Source of the DNA: Hirschia maritima DSM 19733
GTDB taxonomy: Bacteria; Pseudomonadota; Alphaproteobacteria; Caulobacterales; Hyphomonadaceae
Length of the DNA: 64,000 bases
Reading direction: 5' to 3'
Assembly (NCBI RefSeq): GCF_000378345.1
Contig: NZ_KB899547.1
Location: forward strand, 186,001 to 250,000
Shown here: piece by piece, positions 34,235-44,989 of the stretch
Layout of the letters: the number at the start of each line of letters is the position of its first letter
Numbering within the stretch: position 1 is the stretch's first letter
Notes under the pieces: model-generated
What the model was told of the DNA's origin: nothing
The model's database searches: none
What the model saw: the letters and a program-made list of their open reading frames with translations, nothing else
Program-made: the position numbers and the translations under genes

Positions 34235-34324
34235 TACAAATACAGCACAAACGCTCTAAATCAGCCGCTATCTTGCCTCATTCTCTGACGATAAGGGATG
34301 CTGAGTCAAAGGAGTTGTAGGAAA

Positions 34325-34777
34325 ATGGTAAAATCAATCACAATATTTGGGATTATTGCAGGATTTCTTACACTTGCTATGTCTGCTGCATTGGCAACTC
34401 CCAATAAAGAAGAAGAGCATTCTTTGTCCATTGAGCCAGGAGCTTGGGAGTGGACTCACGAGACTATGATTGGTCCTGCTCCCGTTAAAAGCACTGAGGT
34501 ACAATGTGTGGCCCCTGACGAGGCGACACTTTCATTGAGCGATATTGCAGAAGACCTGTCTGCTCAGTGTTCAATGGCTGAGATTGCAAAAATTGATCAA
34601 GGTTATTCATTCAAATTGAATTGCGCTGGAGATATCAAAGGTATTGCCAACGGTAAGATAAAAGCGAGTGAAAAAACTATTTCATTGTCGGCAAACGGAG
34701 CTGCTTCAATGTTTGGGATGACAGCCCCATTTGCCATTAGTGCAGAAGCAAAGCACATAGGTGAGTGTAAGTCTTAA
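34325..34777 (+). CDS. DUF3617 domain periplasmic protein
   Basis: A 150-residue exported protein with a signal peptide (SITIFGIIAGFLTLAMSAALA). The mature part has EPGAWEWTHETMIGPAPV, a QCVAP motif and QGYSFKLNCAGD, matching DUF3617, a lipocalin-like small domain of unknown function. TAGGAAA and AGGAG upstream set the start at 34325. Monocistronic as far as can be seen. Confidence 0.75.
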   Translation: MVKSITIFGIIAGFLTLAMSAALATPNKEEEHSLSIEPGAWEWTHETMIGPAPVKSTEVQCVAPDEATLSLSDIAEDLSAQCSMAEIAKIDQGYSFKLNCAGDIKGIANGKIKASEKTISLSANGAASMFGMTAPFAISAEAKHIGECKS

Positions 34778-34911
34778 CTGAACACTTTAGAGCTTGTTTA
34801 AAGGCTGAAACCTCAATAAAATTGTATCTAAATTACTATTCTGCCGACAATACGGCTTAATGGTATAGAAACAGGCTTGACGTGAACGCGTGCTAGCGGC
34901 AAAGGGCGCGA

Positions 34912-35646
34912 ATGGGACCCATATTATCTTTTCTGAACCGTATGGATAAATCTGCTTGGCGCGCTGTTTGTGTGTCGGCTGCACTATTTGTTTGTGTGGC
35001 TGCAATACTCGTTTTTGGTAAAATGGTGTTGATGAATGGTGAAAGCGGAGAGGGTATCTTATCGAAGGTTGAGGTGCTTCTTGTATCTCTGAGAGATCAT
35101 CCGCTTGGTTTACCAGCTCTCATTTTATTATTTTGCTCTATGGCGTTTATCGGTGCGCCGCAATTTGGGTTGATTGCTATTGCCGTTGTGGCTTTTGGAC
35201 CGGTGCGTGGTTTCATTTACGCTTGGATCGCAGCCATGTTCTCAATGTCTCTAACTTTCTGGGTTGGAAGATTTATGGGTGTAGAAACCGTTCGAAAATA
35301 TGGTGGTGAAACAGTCAATCGATTGTCTCGATTTGTGGGCAAGAATGATTTTCTTGCATCTATGATTGTTCGCAATGTGCCGACCGCTCCATTCATTATC
35401 GTGAACATGGCATTTGGGGTTAGTCATGCCGTCTTCTGGCGTTTTCTCGCGGGAGCCGGAATTGGTGTTATTCCCAAAACAGCACTTGTTGCGTTTGGTG
35501 GAGGTGCTGTTATGGCAACTCTTAAAGGTAATCCATGGATGGCAGTTGGAGCTGTCCTGGCGTCTTTGCTTATTTGGGCCCCTTTGATGCTTTTTGCGCG
35601 CAAACGAGTGACCGAGCAAGATGATATCTCCGAGGAAGCTAATTAA
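34912..35646 (+). CDS. VTT-domain (TVP38/TMEM64, DedA-like) membrane protein
   Basis: A 244-residue membrane protein with about five TM helices of the VTT/SNARE-associated family. Conserved features are GLIAIAVVAFGPVRGFIYAWIAAM (re-entrant-loop G/P motif), FWVGRFMG and a later IVRNVPTAPFIIVNMAFG. DedA/VTT proteins in bacteria are linked to lipid flipping and membrane homeostasis. The specific substrate is not known. It ends 144 bp before the leuA leader. Confidence 0.85.
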   Translation: MGPILSFLNRMDKSAWRAVCVSAALFVCVAAILVFGKMVLMNGESGEGILSKVEVLLVSLRDHPLGLPALILLFCSMAFIGAPQFGLIAIAVVAFGPVRGFIYAWIAAMFSMSLTFWVGRFMGVETVRKYGGETVNRLSRFVGKNDFLASMIVRNVPTAPFIIVNMAFGVSHAVFWRFLAGAGIGVIPKTALVAFGGGAVMATLKGNPWMAVGAVLASLLIWAPLMLFARKRVTEQDDISEEAN

Positions 35647-35754
35647 AGGATGGTTTTCTTTGATGGTGTCGTTTTGTTGCACGAATTGTGTCATTGTATG
35701 AGCGCGGTATAATTCAAAGTGTAAAATTTATTGCGTCAAATAGCTTAGAATTTA

Positions 35755-35784
35755 TTGACTTCACATTGTGCACAAAGATATATC
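35755..35784 (+). promoter_or_regulatory. Candidate promoter of the leuA leader
   Basis: TTGACT (35755-35760) and TATATC (35779-35784) with 18-bp spacing. The expected transcription start (about 35791) coincides with the leader ATG, which would make the leader mRNA leaderless. Confidence 0.5.
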
Positions 35785-35790
35785 ACGCTC

Positions 35791-35874
35791 ATGAATTATT
35801 CTCTTCTATCCATACTGCGTCTCGAAGGGCTGTCACTGACAAGCCCCTGGGCGCGTTTGACCTTTAGTCGGTAA
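35791..35874 (+). CDS. leuA leader peptide, leucine-rich, 27 residues
   Basis: A 27-codon frame immediately upstream of leuA. It begins MNYSLLSILRLEGLSL and holds seven leucines spread over CTT, CTA, CTG, CTC and TTG codons. No Shine-Dalgarno is visible and the ATG matches the predicted transcript start. The peptide should act as the sensor of leucyl-tRNA supply, like other leu leaders. Its 3' part overlaps the alternative hairpins at 35827-35895. Confidence 0.7.
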   Translation: MNYSLLSILRLEGLSLTSPWARLTFSR

Positions 35875-35895
35875 TAGCCGGCGCGCGTTCAGGGG
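35827..35895 (+). promoter_or_regulatory. Alternative hairpins of the leuA leader
   Basis: Hairpin 1: GGGCT-GTC/GAC-AGCCC (35827-35847, one bulge). Hairpin 2: CCCCTG (35844-35849) with CAGGGG (35890-35895), plus inner GCGCG/CGCGC. They share bases and exclude each other. No T run follows hairpin 2, so control may be translational or Rho-dependent. Confidence 0.45.
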
Positions 35896-35941
35896 TGCAG
35901 ATAGAAATTACGTTAATCCGCGCCAATACATAATCTGAGCG

Positions 35942-37486
35942 ATGAATGATATGACAGAGAACAATAATCAAGTTCGAATTTTTGATACAACTTTACGCGA
36001 CGGGGAGCAGTCTCCGGGTGCGTCTATGACTTTGAATGAGAAGCTTGAATTAGCCGAATTGCTGGAAAGCATGGGAGTTGATGTGATTGAAGCTGGATTT
36101 CCAGCTGCATCTCCCGGCGACTTTGAGTGCGTGAGCGAGGTTGCACGAAGATCGTCTTCTATAATAGTTGCTGGGCTATCTCGTGCTGTCTCTCGCGATA
36201 TTGAACGTGCTGGAGAAGCCGTTAACAAAGCAGAACGTCCACGTATCCACACTTTTATCTCCACAAGTCCAGTGCATATGAAGCACAAACTTAAGATGGG
36301 AGAGAATGCTGTGTTGGAGGCGGTAGGCCGTTCAGTTACGCAAGCTCGAGGCCTCGTTGATGATGTAGAATGGTCTGCAGAGGACGCGACACGGACTGAA
36401 TTTGATTTCCTTTGCCGGTGTTGCGACCTTGCAATTGCTTCAGGTGCCACAACAATCAACATACCAGATACAGTTGGGTATTCTCACCCAGAAGAATACC
36501 GAGATTTGTTCGAACGTCTGATCAATAATGTCAGCAATTCCGATAAAGCAATTTGGTCTACTCATTGTCACAATGATTTAGGTTTGGCGGTTGCTAACTC
36601 TTTGGCGGGTGTCGCTGGTGGTGCGCGTCAGGTGGAGTGTACAATTAACGGCCTTGGAGAGCGTGCAGGTAATGCAGCGTTAGAAGAGATCGTTATGGCG
36701 ATGCGTGTGCGTAAAGATGCGTTTCAATATCAAACTGAAATTGATTCGACTAAATTATCGCGTGCATCCAAACGCGTGTCTCAAATTACTGGTTTTCCAG
36801 TTCAGTATAACAAAGCAATTGTTGGTAAGAATGCATTTGCGCATGAGAGCGGTATTCACCAAGATGGCATGCTGAAGAACAACCAGACATATGAGATTAT
36901 GAATCCAGAAGATGTTGGCGTATCCGCAACATCATTGGTTTTGGGTAAATTGTCTGGCCGCAATGCATTTCGCGACAAGCTTGAAAGTCTTGGGTATGAT
37001 TTAGACCAAGAAGCGTTGAATGATGCTTTTGCTCGTTTCAAAGACCTTGCCGATAAGAAAAAAGATGTTTTCGATGAAGACATCATTGCTCTGGTTGATG
37101 ATCAGTTGTCTGGAGCCGATGAAGCTGTTTCTTTAAATGCGCTAAAAGTAGTTGCAGGTACAAACGGACCGCAAATTGCTGAGATTGAGCTTTCTAATGA
37201 AGGTGAGATGAAGTCAGCCAGCGCCGAAGGGAATGGTCCTTTTGATGCTGTGTTCAACGCTATTCGCGCAATTGTGCCGCATGATGCAGTTTTGGAGCTT
37301 TTCCAAATTCATGCCGTTACCGAAGGGACTGATGCTCAAGCGACTGTTTCGGTGAGATTGAGCGAAGATGGCTTGGTTGCAACTGGAAAGTCTTCTGATC
37401 CTGATACACTGGTAGCTGCTGCTAAGGCATATATGCACGCGTTTAATAAACTAGAGATTCGCCGGAAAAAGGTGAAAGAGACCTAG
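35942..37486 (+). CDS. leuA: 2-isopropylmalate synthase
   Basis: First committed step to leucine. The 514-residue protein has the DRE-TIM metallolyase barrel (FDTTLRDGEQSPGASM, HCHNDLGLAVANSLAG, GIHQDGMLKN, NGLGERAGNAALEE). A leucine-sensing C-terminal domain (LNALKVVAGTNGPQIAEIEL) follows. Length is normal for a long-form LeuA. Its expression is likely set by the leader peptide upstream. A terminator separates it from the convergent MFS gene. Confidence 0.96.
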   Translation: MNDMTENNNQVRIFDTTLRDGEQSPGASMTLNEKLELAELLESMGVDVIEAGFPAASPGDFECVSEVARRSSSIIVAGLSRAVSRDIERAGEAVNKAERPRIHTFISTSPVHMKHKLKMGENAVLEAVGRSVTQARGLVDDVEWSAEDATRTEFDFLCRCCDLAIASGATTINIPDTVGYSHPEEYRDLFERLINNVSNSDKAIWSTHCHNDLGLAVANSLAGVAGGARQVECTINGLGERAGNAALEEIVMAMRVRKDAFQYQTEIDSTKLSRASKRVSQITGFPVQYNKAIVGKNAFAHESGIHQDGMLKNNQTYEIMNPEDVGVSATSLVLGKLSGRNAFRDKLESLGYDLDQEALNDAFARFKDLADKKKDVFDEDIIALVDDQLSGADEAVSLNALKVVAGTNGPQIAEIELSNEGEMKSASAEGNGPFDAVFNAIRAIVPHDAVLELFQIHAVTEGTDAQATVSVRLSEDGLVATGKSSDPDTLVAAAKAYMHAFNKLEIRRKKVKET

Positions 37487-37514
37487 TTTGGAAAATGTGA
37501 AACATTAGAGAAAA

Positions 37515-37540
37515 GAGCGCCGAGTTGGTGCTCTTTTTTT
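37515..37540. terminator. Bidirectional Rho-independent terminator
   Basis: GAGCGCC (37515-37521) and GGTGCTC (37527-37533) with a 5-nt loop, T run on the plus side and AAAA on the other. It serves both leuA and the convergent MFS gene, whose stop codon overlaps the T run. Confidence 0.82.
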
Positions 37541-38765
37541 ATGTCGTTTTTTCTTCAACTTCCAAAGATTGTGTTTTGCGGATCCCTGGGAATAGCACCG
37601 CCCAAGACGCTGCCACACCAATTGTAGCAAAGCCCCCAATGACAACAGCGGAAACAGCACCATAAGCGTGAGCCATGGTGCCTGCGCGAAATTCTCCCAA
37701 TTCGTTGGAGGCACCAAGGAAGATGGAGTTCACAGCGTTTACACGGCTCCGCATGTGATCAGGTGTCCAAAGTTGCAGGAGTGTTTCTCGAATATAAACG
37801 GACACCATATCAAACGCGCCGACAAAGATGAGGGCAGGGATGGCTACCCAAGCGCTTGTGGAAAAGCCAAACACGACAGTCGACGCCCCAAATAATGCAA
37901 CACATGCAAACAGGATCAACCCCACGTGGTTTTTGATGTGGAAAGAAGTGATTATTGCTACCATCAAAATCGCTCCAATCCCAGGAGCTGCACGAAGAAA
38001 GCCCAATCCGAGTGGTCCAAGGTGCAGAATATCAGATGCGTAAACTGGTAGAAGGGCGACAGCCCCGCCCAGTAAGACAGCAAATAAATCCAACGAGATT
38101 GCGCCGAGGATGACTTTCTCTTTCCAGATGAATTTGAAACCACCCAGTACAACACCTATTGTGGTCGGTTCTGTCATTTTGCGTTGATTTGGTTTCGGTA
38201 TTGAGCAAACAAGTAGTGTCGCTGCAGCAAGACTTAAGGCGGCAACTGAATATGCTGTTATGGCAGAGACACCATATAACAATCCTCCCAAAACAGGGCC
38301 TACAATGGTCGCCGACTGCCAAGAGGCGGAATTCCATGCAACTGCATTGGGAAAGTCAACTTTAGGAACAACATTCACAGCAAGAGCGGATACTGCAGGT
38401 GAAGCAAATGCGCGTCCGACACCAAAAATTGTTAGTACGATGAGTACCGGTATGGGGGATATTGTGTTGGTGACTGCCATCACAAGAATTGCAGCGGCGC
38501 AAAGAGCTTCCAGTAGATAAGACAATCCCATTAGAAGTCTGCGCCCGAATTTATCGGAAGCCAATCCTGTGACAAAAACTAACACCAATGCAGGTAGAAA
38601 TTGGACTAAGCCAATCCAACCCAACCAGATCGGTTCTTTGGTGATGTCATATATTTGCCAACCCACGGCGACTGATACAATTTGTGCGGCGAGAACAGCC
38701 AGAAAGCGAGCGGAGAAGTATCGAACATAAGAGCTGTGTTGGAATGCTGCAAAACGATTGGACAT
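37539..38765 (-). CDS. MFS transporter (DHA3/EntS-like)
   Basis: A 408-residue major facilitator protein with twelve TM helices. The N-terminus (YVRYFSARFLAVLAAQIVSVAVGWQIYD) and GLASDKFGRRLLMG (the MFS A-motif) fit the DHA3-like group, which includes drug and siderophore exporters. The start is placed at 38765 (MSNRF), 7 nt after AAGGTG. The frame extends 9 codons further without a ribosome site. Substrate not predictable. Confidence 0.85.
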   Translation of the reverse strand: MSNRFAAFQHSSYVRYFSARFLAVLAAQIVSVAVGWQIYDITKEPIWLGWIGLVQFLPALVLVFVTGLASDKFGRRLLMGLSYLLEALCAAAILVMAVTNTISPIPVLIVLTIFGVGRAFASPAVSALAVNVVPKVDFPNAVAWNSASWQSATIVGPVLGGLLYGVSAITAYSVAALSLAAATLLVCSIPKPNQRKMTEPTTIGVVLGGFKFIWKEKVILGAISLDLFAVLLGGAVALLPVYASDILHLGPLGLGFLRAAPGIGAILMVAIITSFHIKNHVGLILFACVALFGASTVVFGFSTSAWVAIPALIFVGAFDMVSVYIRETLLQLWTPDHMRSRVNAVNSIFLGASNELGEFRAGTMAHAYGAVSAVVIGGFATIGVAASWAVLFPGIRKTQSLEVEEKTT

Positions 38766-40187
<1,422 letters not shown>

Positions 40188-40275
40188 ACGAAAGGCGCAA
40201 ATCGGGGTATAAGTGAAGTAGCAAGAGTTTATTCTCAGTTTGGGAATATCTCAAACCCAGAATGGAGGCAGTGTC

Positions 40276-41211
40276 ATGGCTAGGCATGCGCGACATCAAG
40301 TCGGTGCACCACGCTTTGCAGCGCGCGCTGGTCTCGTAGGAATTGGGATCGCACTTCTTGGATTGTTGATGATCCAGTCATCATCTGATGTTCGGCGCGG
40401 GTTGGAACCCGCAAGAGCACGTATGGATGGGATTACATCTAAGCTGTCAGCTTCCGCGAATAAGCACTTTGCTGGGTATACATGGCTGTTTGCCAATAAG
40501 GCGTCCAAAGAACGAATTCGCGAACTCGAAAATCAAGTTCAAGTGTTAGAACGTTGGCGCGAAGCCTCACGTACAATGTCTCAGCGCATGATTGAGTATG
40601 AAGACATGCTGGATTTGATGGGCGAACCTCAGATCGGTGGTGTAACTGCTCGAATTATTGCAGAGACAAATGGACCGTTTACACATGCGCGCATCGCTAA
40701 TGCTGGTGCAGTACATGGTGTGTTTGATGGTTTCGCTGTTGTGAATGAGCATGGTTTAGTGGGACGTGTTGTTCGCACCGGACATCGCACATCGCGTATT
40801 CTTCTTTTGACTGATTATAACAGTCGTATACCCGTCATGGGGCGTACATCGTTGGATCGCGCTCTTTTGGTTGGGGATAAAAAAGTGGGTGCGCGTATTC
40901 TGCACGCTGAAACTCCCGATCTCATTGTGGAAGGTGAAGAGTGGGTCACATCTGGGGATGATGGTTTGTTCGAACGTGGGCTGCGAGTAGGGTTCGCACA
41001 TCGAGATAAAGATGGTTGGCGATTAGATCTCGCGATGCAAACTGAAGGTTTAGACTTTGTCCGTTTATTGCCTCCTCCAAATTTTGTGACACCAGAAGAA
41101 TTGATGGCGAGCGATGGAAAAGCTCTGACTCCCAATTCTGTTGACAATCTGGTTTCTCAAAATTCTGAAGACATTGCATTGCAATCTAGCGGAGCAGGGG
41201 GAACTCCTTGA
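40276..41211 (+). CDS. mreC: Rod-shape-determining protein MreC
   Basis: A 311-residue bitopic protein with one TM (about 18-38), a periplasmic coiled coil (RIRELENQVQVLERWREASR) and a beta domain (NGPFTHARIANAGAVHGVFDGFAVV, GLVGRVVRTG). It activates PBP2-RodA. GGAGG 8 nt upstream places the start at 40276. It overlaps mreD by 4 bp (TTGA). Confidence 0.95.
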   Translation: MARHARHQVGAPRFAARAGLVGIGIALLGLLMIQSSSDVRRGLEPARARMDGITSKLSASANKHFAGYTWLFANKASKERIRELENQVQVLERWREASRTMSQRMIEYEDMLDLMGEPQIGGVTARIIAETNGPFTHARIANAGAVHGVFDGFAVVNEHGLVGRVVRTGHRTSRILLLTDYNSRIPVMGRTSLDRALLVGDKKVGARILHAETPDLIVEGEEWVTSGDDGLFERGLRVGFAHRDKDGWRLDLAMQTEGLDFVRLLPPPNFVTPEELMASDGKALTPNSVDNLVSQNSEDIALQSSGAGGTP

Positions 41212-41714
41212 CCCCAACTGTAAGAGTCAGATTATTTTTCGGGGCTGTATTGGCAGTAATAATCTGCTCGTTGGGGGCAACGCCTGCGCTGCAGCTTTTG
41301 CCGTTTCCTTTAACGGGGGTTTGGCCCATTGCAGTATTCTTGCTTGCTTTATCTTCCATCCGTTTGGGCTTGTCTATCTGGGCGGCGGTTCTAATTGTTT
41401 TTGTTGGATTTGTTCAAGATTTTGTAGGTGAAGCACCGATAGGTGCTTGGGCTTTCTCTGGGCTTTGTGTTTATGGGGCGGGGTTGATGGCTCGTAATGG
41501 TTTCCAAGCGATGGCATCATCAATTCCAGTAGAATTTGTTTCGCTTCTGATCGGATGTGTTGTTGGTGTGCTTGGGCTTTCCATAGCTGGCGATATTGCT
41601 GGTGGTGCTAACGTGATTGATACTTCGTTATTTGCGAACTTGGTCTGGACATTGGGCCTTTATTATTTCGTTAGTCCATTGTTTGCACCTTATGATGACA
41701 AGGTGATTGTATGA
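41208..41714 (+). CDS. mreD: Rod-shape-determining protein MreD
   Basis: A 168-residue, five-helix membrane partner of MreC. The start is a TTG inside the mreC stop (TTGA), with AGGGGGA about 8 nt upstream. The short cytoplasmic start TPTVRVRLFFG is followed by TM helices and FVGFVQDFVGEAPIGAWAFSGLCVYG. It overlaps mrdA by 4 bp. Sequence conservation in this family is weak, so the call rests partly on position. Confidence 0.9.
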   Translation: MTPTVRVRLFFGAVLAVIICSLGATPALQLLPFPLTGVWPIAVFLLALSSIRLGLSIWAAVLIVFVGFVQDFVGEAPIGAWAFSGLCVYGAGLMARNGFQAMASSIPVEFVSLLIGCVVGVLGLSIAGDIAGGANVIDTSLFANLVWTLGLYYFVSPLFAPYDDKVIV

Positions 41715-43681
41715 GCAATTCGCAGCGAAATAGAGATGGCGAGTTTACCAGACGGTCAATTGTCATGGCAGGCGCTGGAGCTGTCCTGTGGACGGGGCTG
41801 GCGGGGCGATTGGTGCAATTGCAGCTCTTTGAAGGTGAAGAATACGCTGAGCTGGCCACTGAAAACCGCATTCGTCTTGACCCTGCACCGGCAAGGCGTG
41901 GCGTAATTTACGATCGATTTGGTCAGAGACTGGCGTCAAATAAACGAAATTTCTATGTTCTCGTCGTGCCAGAAGAAACGGATAATCTGGAAGGTACGCT
42001 AAAGAATTTAGCGCGCTATATTCCGATATCGAGAACAAAACATCGTCGAATTTTAATGCAAGCTCGCCAACAAGCGAAGTTTGTACCTATTCCCGTGGCA
42101 GATGACTTGAGCTGGCAGGATTTCTCAAGAATCAATGTCCATGCACCTGAGTTTCGTGGTGTTTACGCCGAAGTTGGTGAATTGCGTTCCTACCCAATGG
42201 GAGCAGCATTTGCACACACAATTGGCTATGTTGCGCGTCCAAACCGTGAAGAACTAGATAATCTGATTGCTCAAGAAATCGCGCGATTGCAAATTGGACC
42301 CGACAATATTGTCGCTCGTAGACAAGTGCAGAGCCGCATGCAGCGTATCTACCGTCATCCCGATATGCGTTTGGGGCGTCAGGGAATTGAGCAGTTTGCA
42401 GAGCCATATCTTCGCGGGCAACCGGGATTTGAACGTATTGCGGTGAATGCATCTGGGAGAATAGTGGATCGCTTGCCTAGTGACGACGTGGCACCTAAAG
42501 ACGGTGGCGATGTTGTTTTGAGTTTTGATGCAGAAATTCAGAAATTTGCAATTGCTCGTTTGGGAGAAGAGAGCGGCAGCGCTGTTGTGATGGATATCGA
42601 AAGTGGTGAACTTTTGACCATGGCATCGACACCCGCTTTCAACCCCAATGACTTTGTGTCGGGCATATCGCATACTAAATACAACGATCTTCTCAATAAC
42701 GAGAAGAAACCTCTTTATCACAAGGCGTATGACGGTGTTTATCCGCCAGGGTCAACGTTTAAAATGTTGGTTGCTGCTGCTGCTTTAGAGGCTGGCGTCG
42801 CTGGACCACAAGATCGAGTTATGTGTCGCGGGAAAACGCGTTTTGGTGGCCGAGATTTCCACTGTTGGAAGCATGGTGGTCATGGCGTCGTCAATATGAA
42901 GTCCGCTATTCAGAAATCCTGCGATGTTTATTTTTATGATATTGCGCGAAGAGTAGGCGTACAAAAAATTGCAGACATGGCCCGGAAAATGGGATTGGGG
43001 CATGTCTATGAGCTTGGCATGACTGGTGGAAATAAAGGGGTTGTCCCTGATCCAGCGTGGAAGCAAGCGGTGAAGCAGGAACCTTGGTTTGAGGGTGAAA
43101 CGCTGAATTATGGTATTGGACAGGGATATCTAACAACATCTCCTCTTCAACTTGCTGTTATGACTGCACGAATTGCAGCTGAAAAAGTTGCCCCATCTCC
43201 TAAATTGTTCATTGGCGGAGCACCATCGCCAGACACTGGAGCCCCAGAGTACGAACCTTTGGATCCAGAAATCGCAAAACAACTTCGTGCAGGCATGTAT
43301 GCTGTAACTTCGGAAGCTGGTGGAACCGCCATGCGAGCAGGTGACGTGGGTAATGGGCGACGTCTAGCGGGTAAAACTGGAACAGCGCAAGTGCGCCGAA
43401 TTACAACTGCTGAGAGAGCGACCGGCGTAATCGACAATAAAGATCTCCCATGGAGATTGAGGGATCACGGTCTTTTCGTAAGTTATGCGCCGGCAGACAA
43501 TCCTAAATATGTATGTGTTGTGGTGGTGGATCATGGTGGGGGGTCGAGTGCAGCATATCCTATTGCACGCGATATAATGGAATTTACTCTCAATCGAGAT
43601 CCGGCTTCTAAAACGACACACAAGGTTGCCAGCCCAATGGCGCAAGACGAAACCACTCGTGTTGATAGTGAGGCGATTTAG
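41711..43681 (+). CDS. mrdA: Penicillin-binding protein 2 (peptidoglycan transpeptidase)
   Basis: A 656-residue class B PBP for cell elongation. It has a short cytoplasmic part, an N-terminal TM, a dimerisation domain (ARRGVIYDRFGQRLASN) and a transpeptidase domain. The catalytic motifs are S348-TFK351 (PPGSTFK), SCD in KSCDVYFYD and KTG in AGKTGTAQ. The start overlaps mreD (ATGA). Works with RodA, the next gene, two bases on. Confidence 0.96.
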   Translation: MSNSQRNRDGEFTRRSIVMAGAGAVLWTGLAGRLVQLQLFEGEEYAELATENRIRLDPAPARRGVIYDRFGQRLASNKRNFYVLVVPEETDNLEGTLKNLARYIPISRTKHRRILMQARQQAKFVPIPVADDLSWQDFSRINVHAPEFRGVYAEVGELRSYPMGAAFAHTIGYVARPNREELDNLIAQEIARLQIGPDNIVARRQVQSRMQRIYRHPDMRLGRQGIEQFAEPYLRGQPGFERIAVNASGRIVDRLPSDDVAPKDGGDVVLSFDAEIQKFAIARLGEESGSAVVMDIESGELLTMASTPAFNPNDFVSGISHTKYNDLLNNEKKPLYHKAYDGVYPPGSTFKMLVAAAALEAGVAGPQDRVMCRGKTRFGGRDFHCWKHGGHGVVNMKSAIQKSCDVYFYDIARRVGVQKIADMARKMGLGHVYELGMTGGNKGVVPDPAWKQAVKQEPWFEGETLNYGIGQGYLTTSPLQLAVMTARIAAEKVAPSPKLFIGGAPSPDTGAPEYEPLDPEIAKQLRAGMYAVTSEAGGTAMRAGDVGNGRRLAGKTGTAQVRRITTAERATGVIDNKDLPWRLRDHGLFVSYAPADNPKYVCVVVVDHGGGSSAAYPIARDIMEFTLNRDPASKTTHKVASPMAQDETTRVDSEAI

Positions 43682-43683
43682 TC

Positions 43684-44826
43684 ATGCGAATGATCGCTGA
43701 AAGATTGACCTTAGTTGATAAAATCCGAAACCTTCATTGGTCATTGCTGCTTACGTTTATTGCAATAGCTAGCTTTGGAACTGTGGTTCTCGTTTCCGTG
43801 ACGCTGAAAGACCCTCAAATGGCAGGTATTCCGTGGCAACATATGTCGCGCTTTATCTTCGTATTGATAGCCACCATAGGGCTTGCAGTTGCACCGATAC
43901 GTATATGGGCGATGATTGCTTATCCCGCTTATCTTGGTGCGTTGTTTCTATTGGTTCTTGTAGAGTTTATGGGAACAATGGGGGGAGGCGCTCAGCGTTG
44001 GCTGGATATTGGTCCTACGCTTATTCAACCGTCAGAATTTATGAAGATCGCTATATTGCTAGCACTAGCGAGATACTATCATCAGGCAAGTGAAAACAAT
44101 AGAACGCCAAATTTGGGTAATCACATTATCGCTGCATTGATTATCGGTGTGCCCACAATGCTGGTTTTGCGCCAACCTGATCTTGGAACGTCACTCATGC
44201 TTGCTGCCACAGGCGGAGTTGTTATTTTCTTTGCCGGTTTGCCATGGCGAGTGATTTTTGCAGGTACGTTGGCCGTTGTTATCTCCATATGGCCAATCTA
44301 TCAATTTGGATTAAAAGATTACCAAAAAGAGCGCGTCTATACTTTTTTGGATCCTTCTCGTGACCCTCTCGGAGCAGGCTATCAACTGCAGCAGGCAAAG
44401 ATCGCAATTGGTTCAGGTGGAGTTGAAGGTAAGGGGTTCATGCAGGGAACCCAGTCACAGAATAATTATATTCCTGAGCAGCATACTGATTTCATTTTCA
44501 CCATCATAGCTGAAGAGTTTGGATTTATGGGCTCTATGGCTTTGTTAACTGCATGGGCTATTGCTTTGATCTTTGGGTTGTTGATTGCAAATAGGTCCAC
44601 CACTGTGTTTGGAGGGCTGGCGGCTGCGGGGGTTGTAGCTACGCTTGCATTCTATGTTGTTGTAAATATTGGCATGGTAATGGGGCTTATGCCTGTCGTA
44701 GGTGTACCTTTGCCATTGATTTCTCACGGCGGAACCGCCATGATGACCGTTATGTTAGGTTTTTCTATCCTCTTAATGGTGCACATTCATCGTGATCAAA
44801 GCATGGTACTTAAGGGGATTATTTAA
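43684..44826 (+). CDS. mrdB: Rod-shape glycosyltransferase RodA (SEDS family)
   Basis: A 380-residue, ten-TM SEDS protein that polymerises glycan strands with PBP2. Motifs include FMGTMGGGAQRWLDIG, LIQPSEFMKIA, RQPDLGTSL, KGFMQGTQSQNNYIPEQHTDFIF and GVPLPLISHGG. The catalytic-site aspartate region (W-L-D) is intact. It is the last gene of the rod operon. No clear terminator follows. Confidence 0.96.
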   Translation: MRMIAERLTLVDKIRNLHWSLLLTFIAIASFGTVVLVSVTLKDPQMAGIPWQHMSRFIFVLIATIGLAVAPIRIWAMIAYPAYLGALFLLVLVEFMGTMGGGAQRWLDIGPTLIQPSEFMKIAILLALARYYHQASENNRTPNLGNHIIAALIIGVPTMLVLRQPDLGTSLMLAATGGVVIFFAGLPWRVIFAGTLAVVISIWPIYQFGLKDYQKERVYTFLDPSRDPLGAGYQLQQAKIAIGSGGVEGKGFMQGTQSQNNYIPEQHTDFIFTIIAEEFGFMGSMALLTAWAIALIFGLLIANRSTTVFGGLAAAGVVATLAFYVVVNIGMVMGLMPVVGVPLPLISHGGTAMMTVMLGFSILLMVHIHRDQSMVLKGII

Positions 44827-44920
44827 CCCGATTATCATTAAAATTGTTGACGTTTATGCGCATTTCTGTGAAATACGGGGTAAAAGAGTGCGCAATAATA
44901 TAATAATGGAGCAATAATCG

Positions 44921-44989
44921 ATGGCGTGAAGTCCTGCGGGGGATTTTAATCGGAAAAGTGATACATGGGGATCACGTTTCGGTTTCATA
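44921..44989 (+). other. Interrupted start of the NSS transporter gene (in-frame TGA)
   Basis: An ATG at 44921 with GGAG 9 nt upstream is in frame with the transporter. The third codon is TGA (44927-44929). The next 20 codons read SPAGDFNRKSDTWGSRFGFI and continue without a break into MAAVGSSVGLGN. This matches the normal NSS N-terminus (x-WxSRxGFI). Confidence 0.7.
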
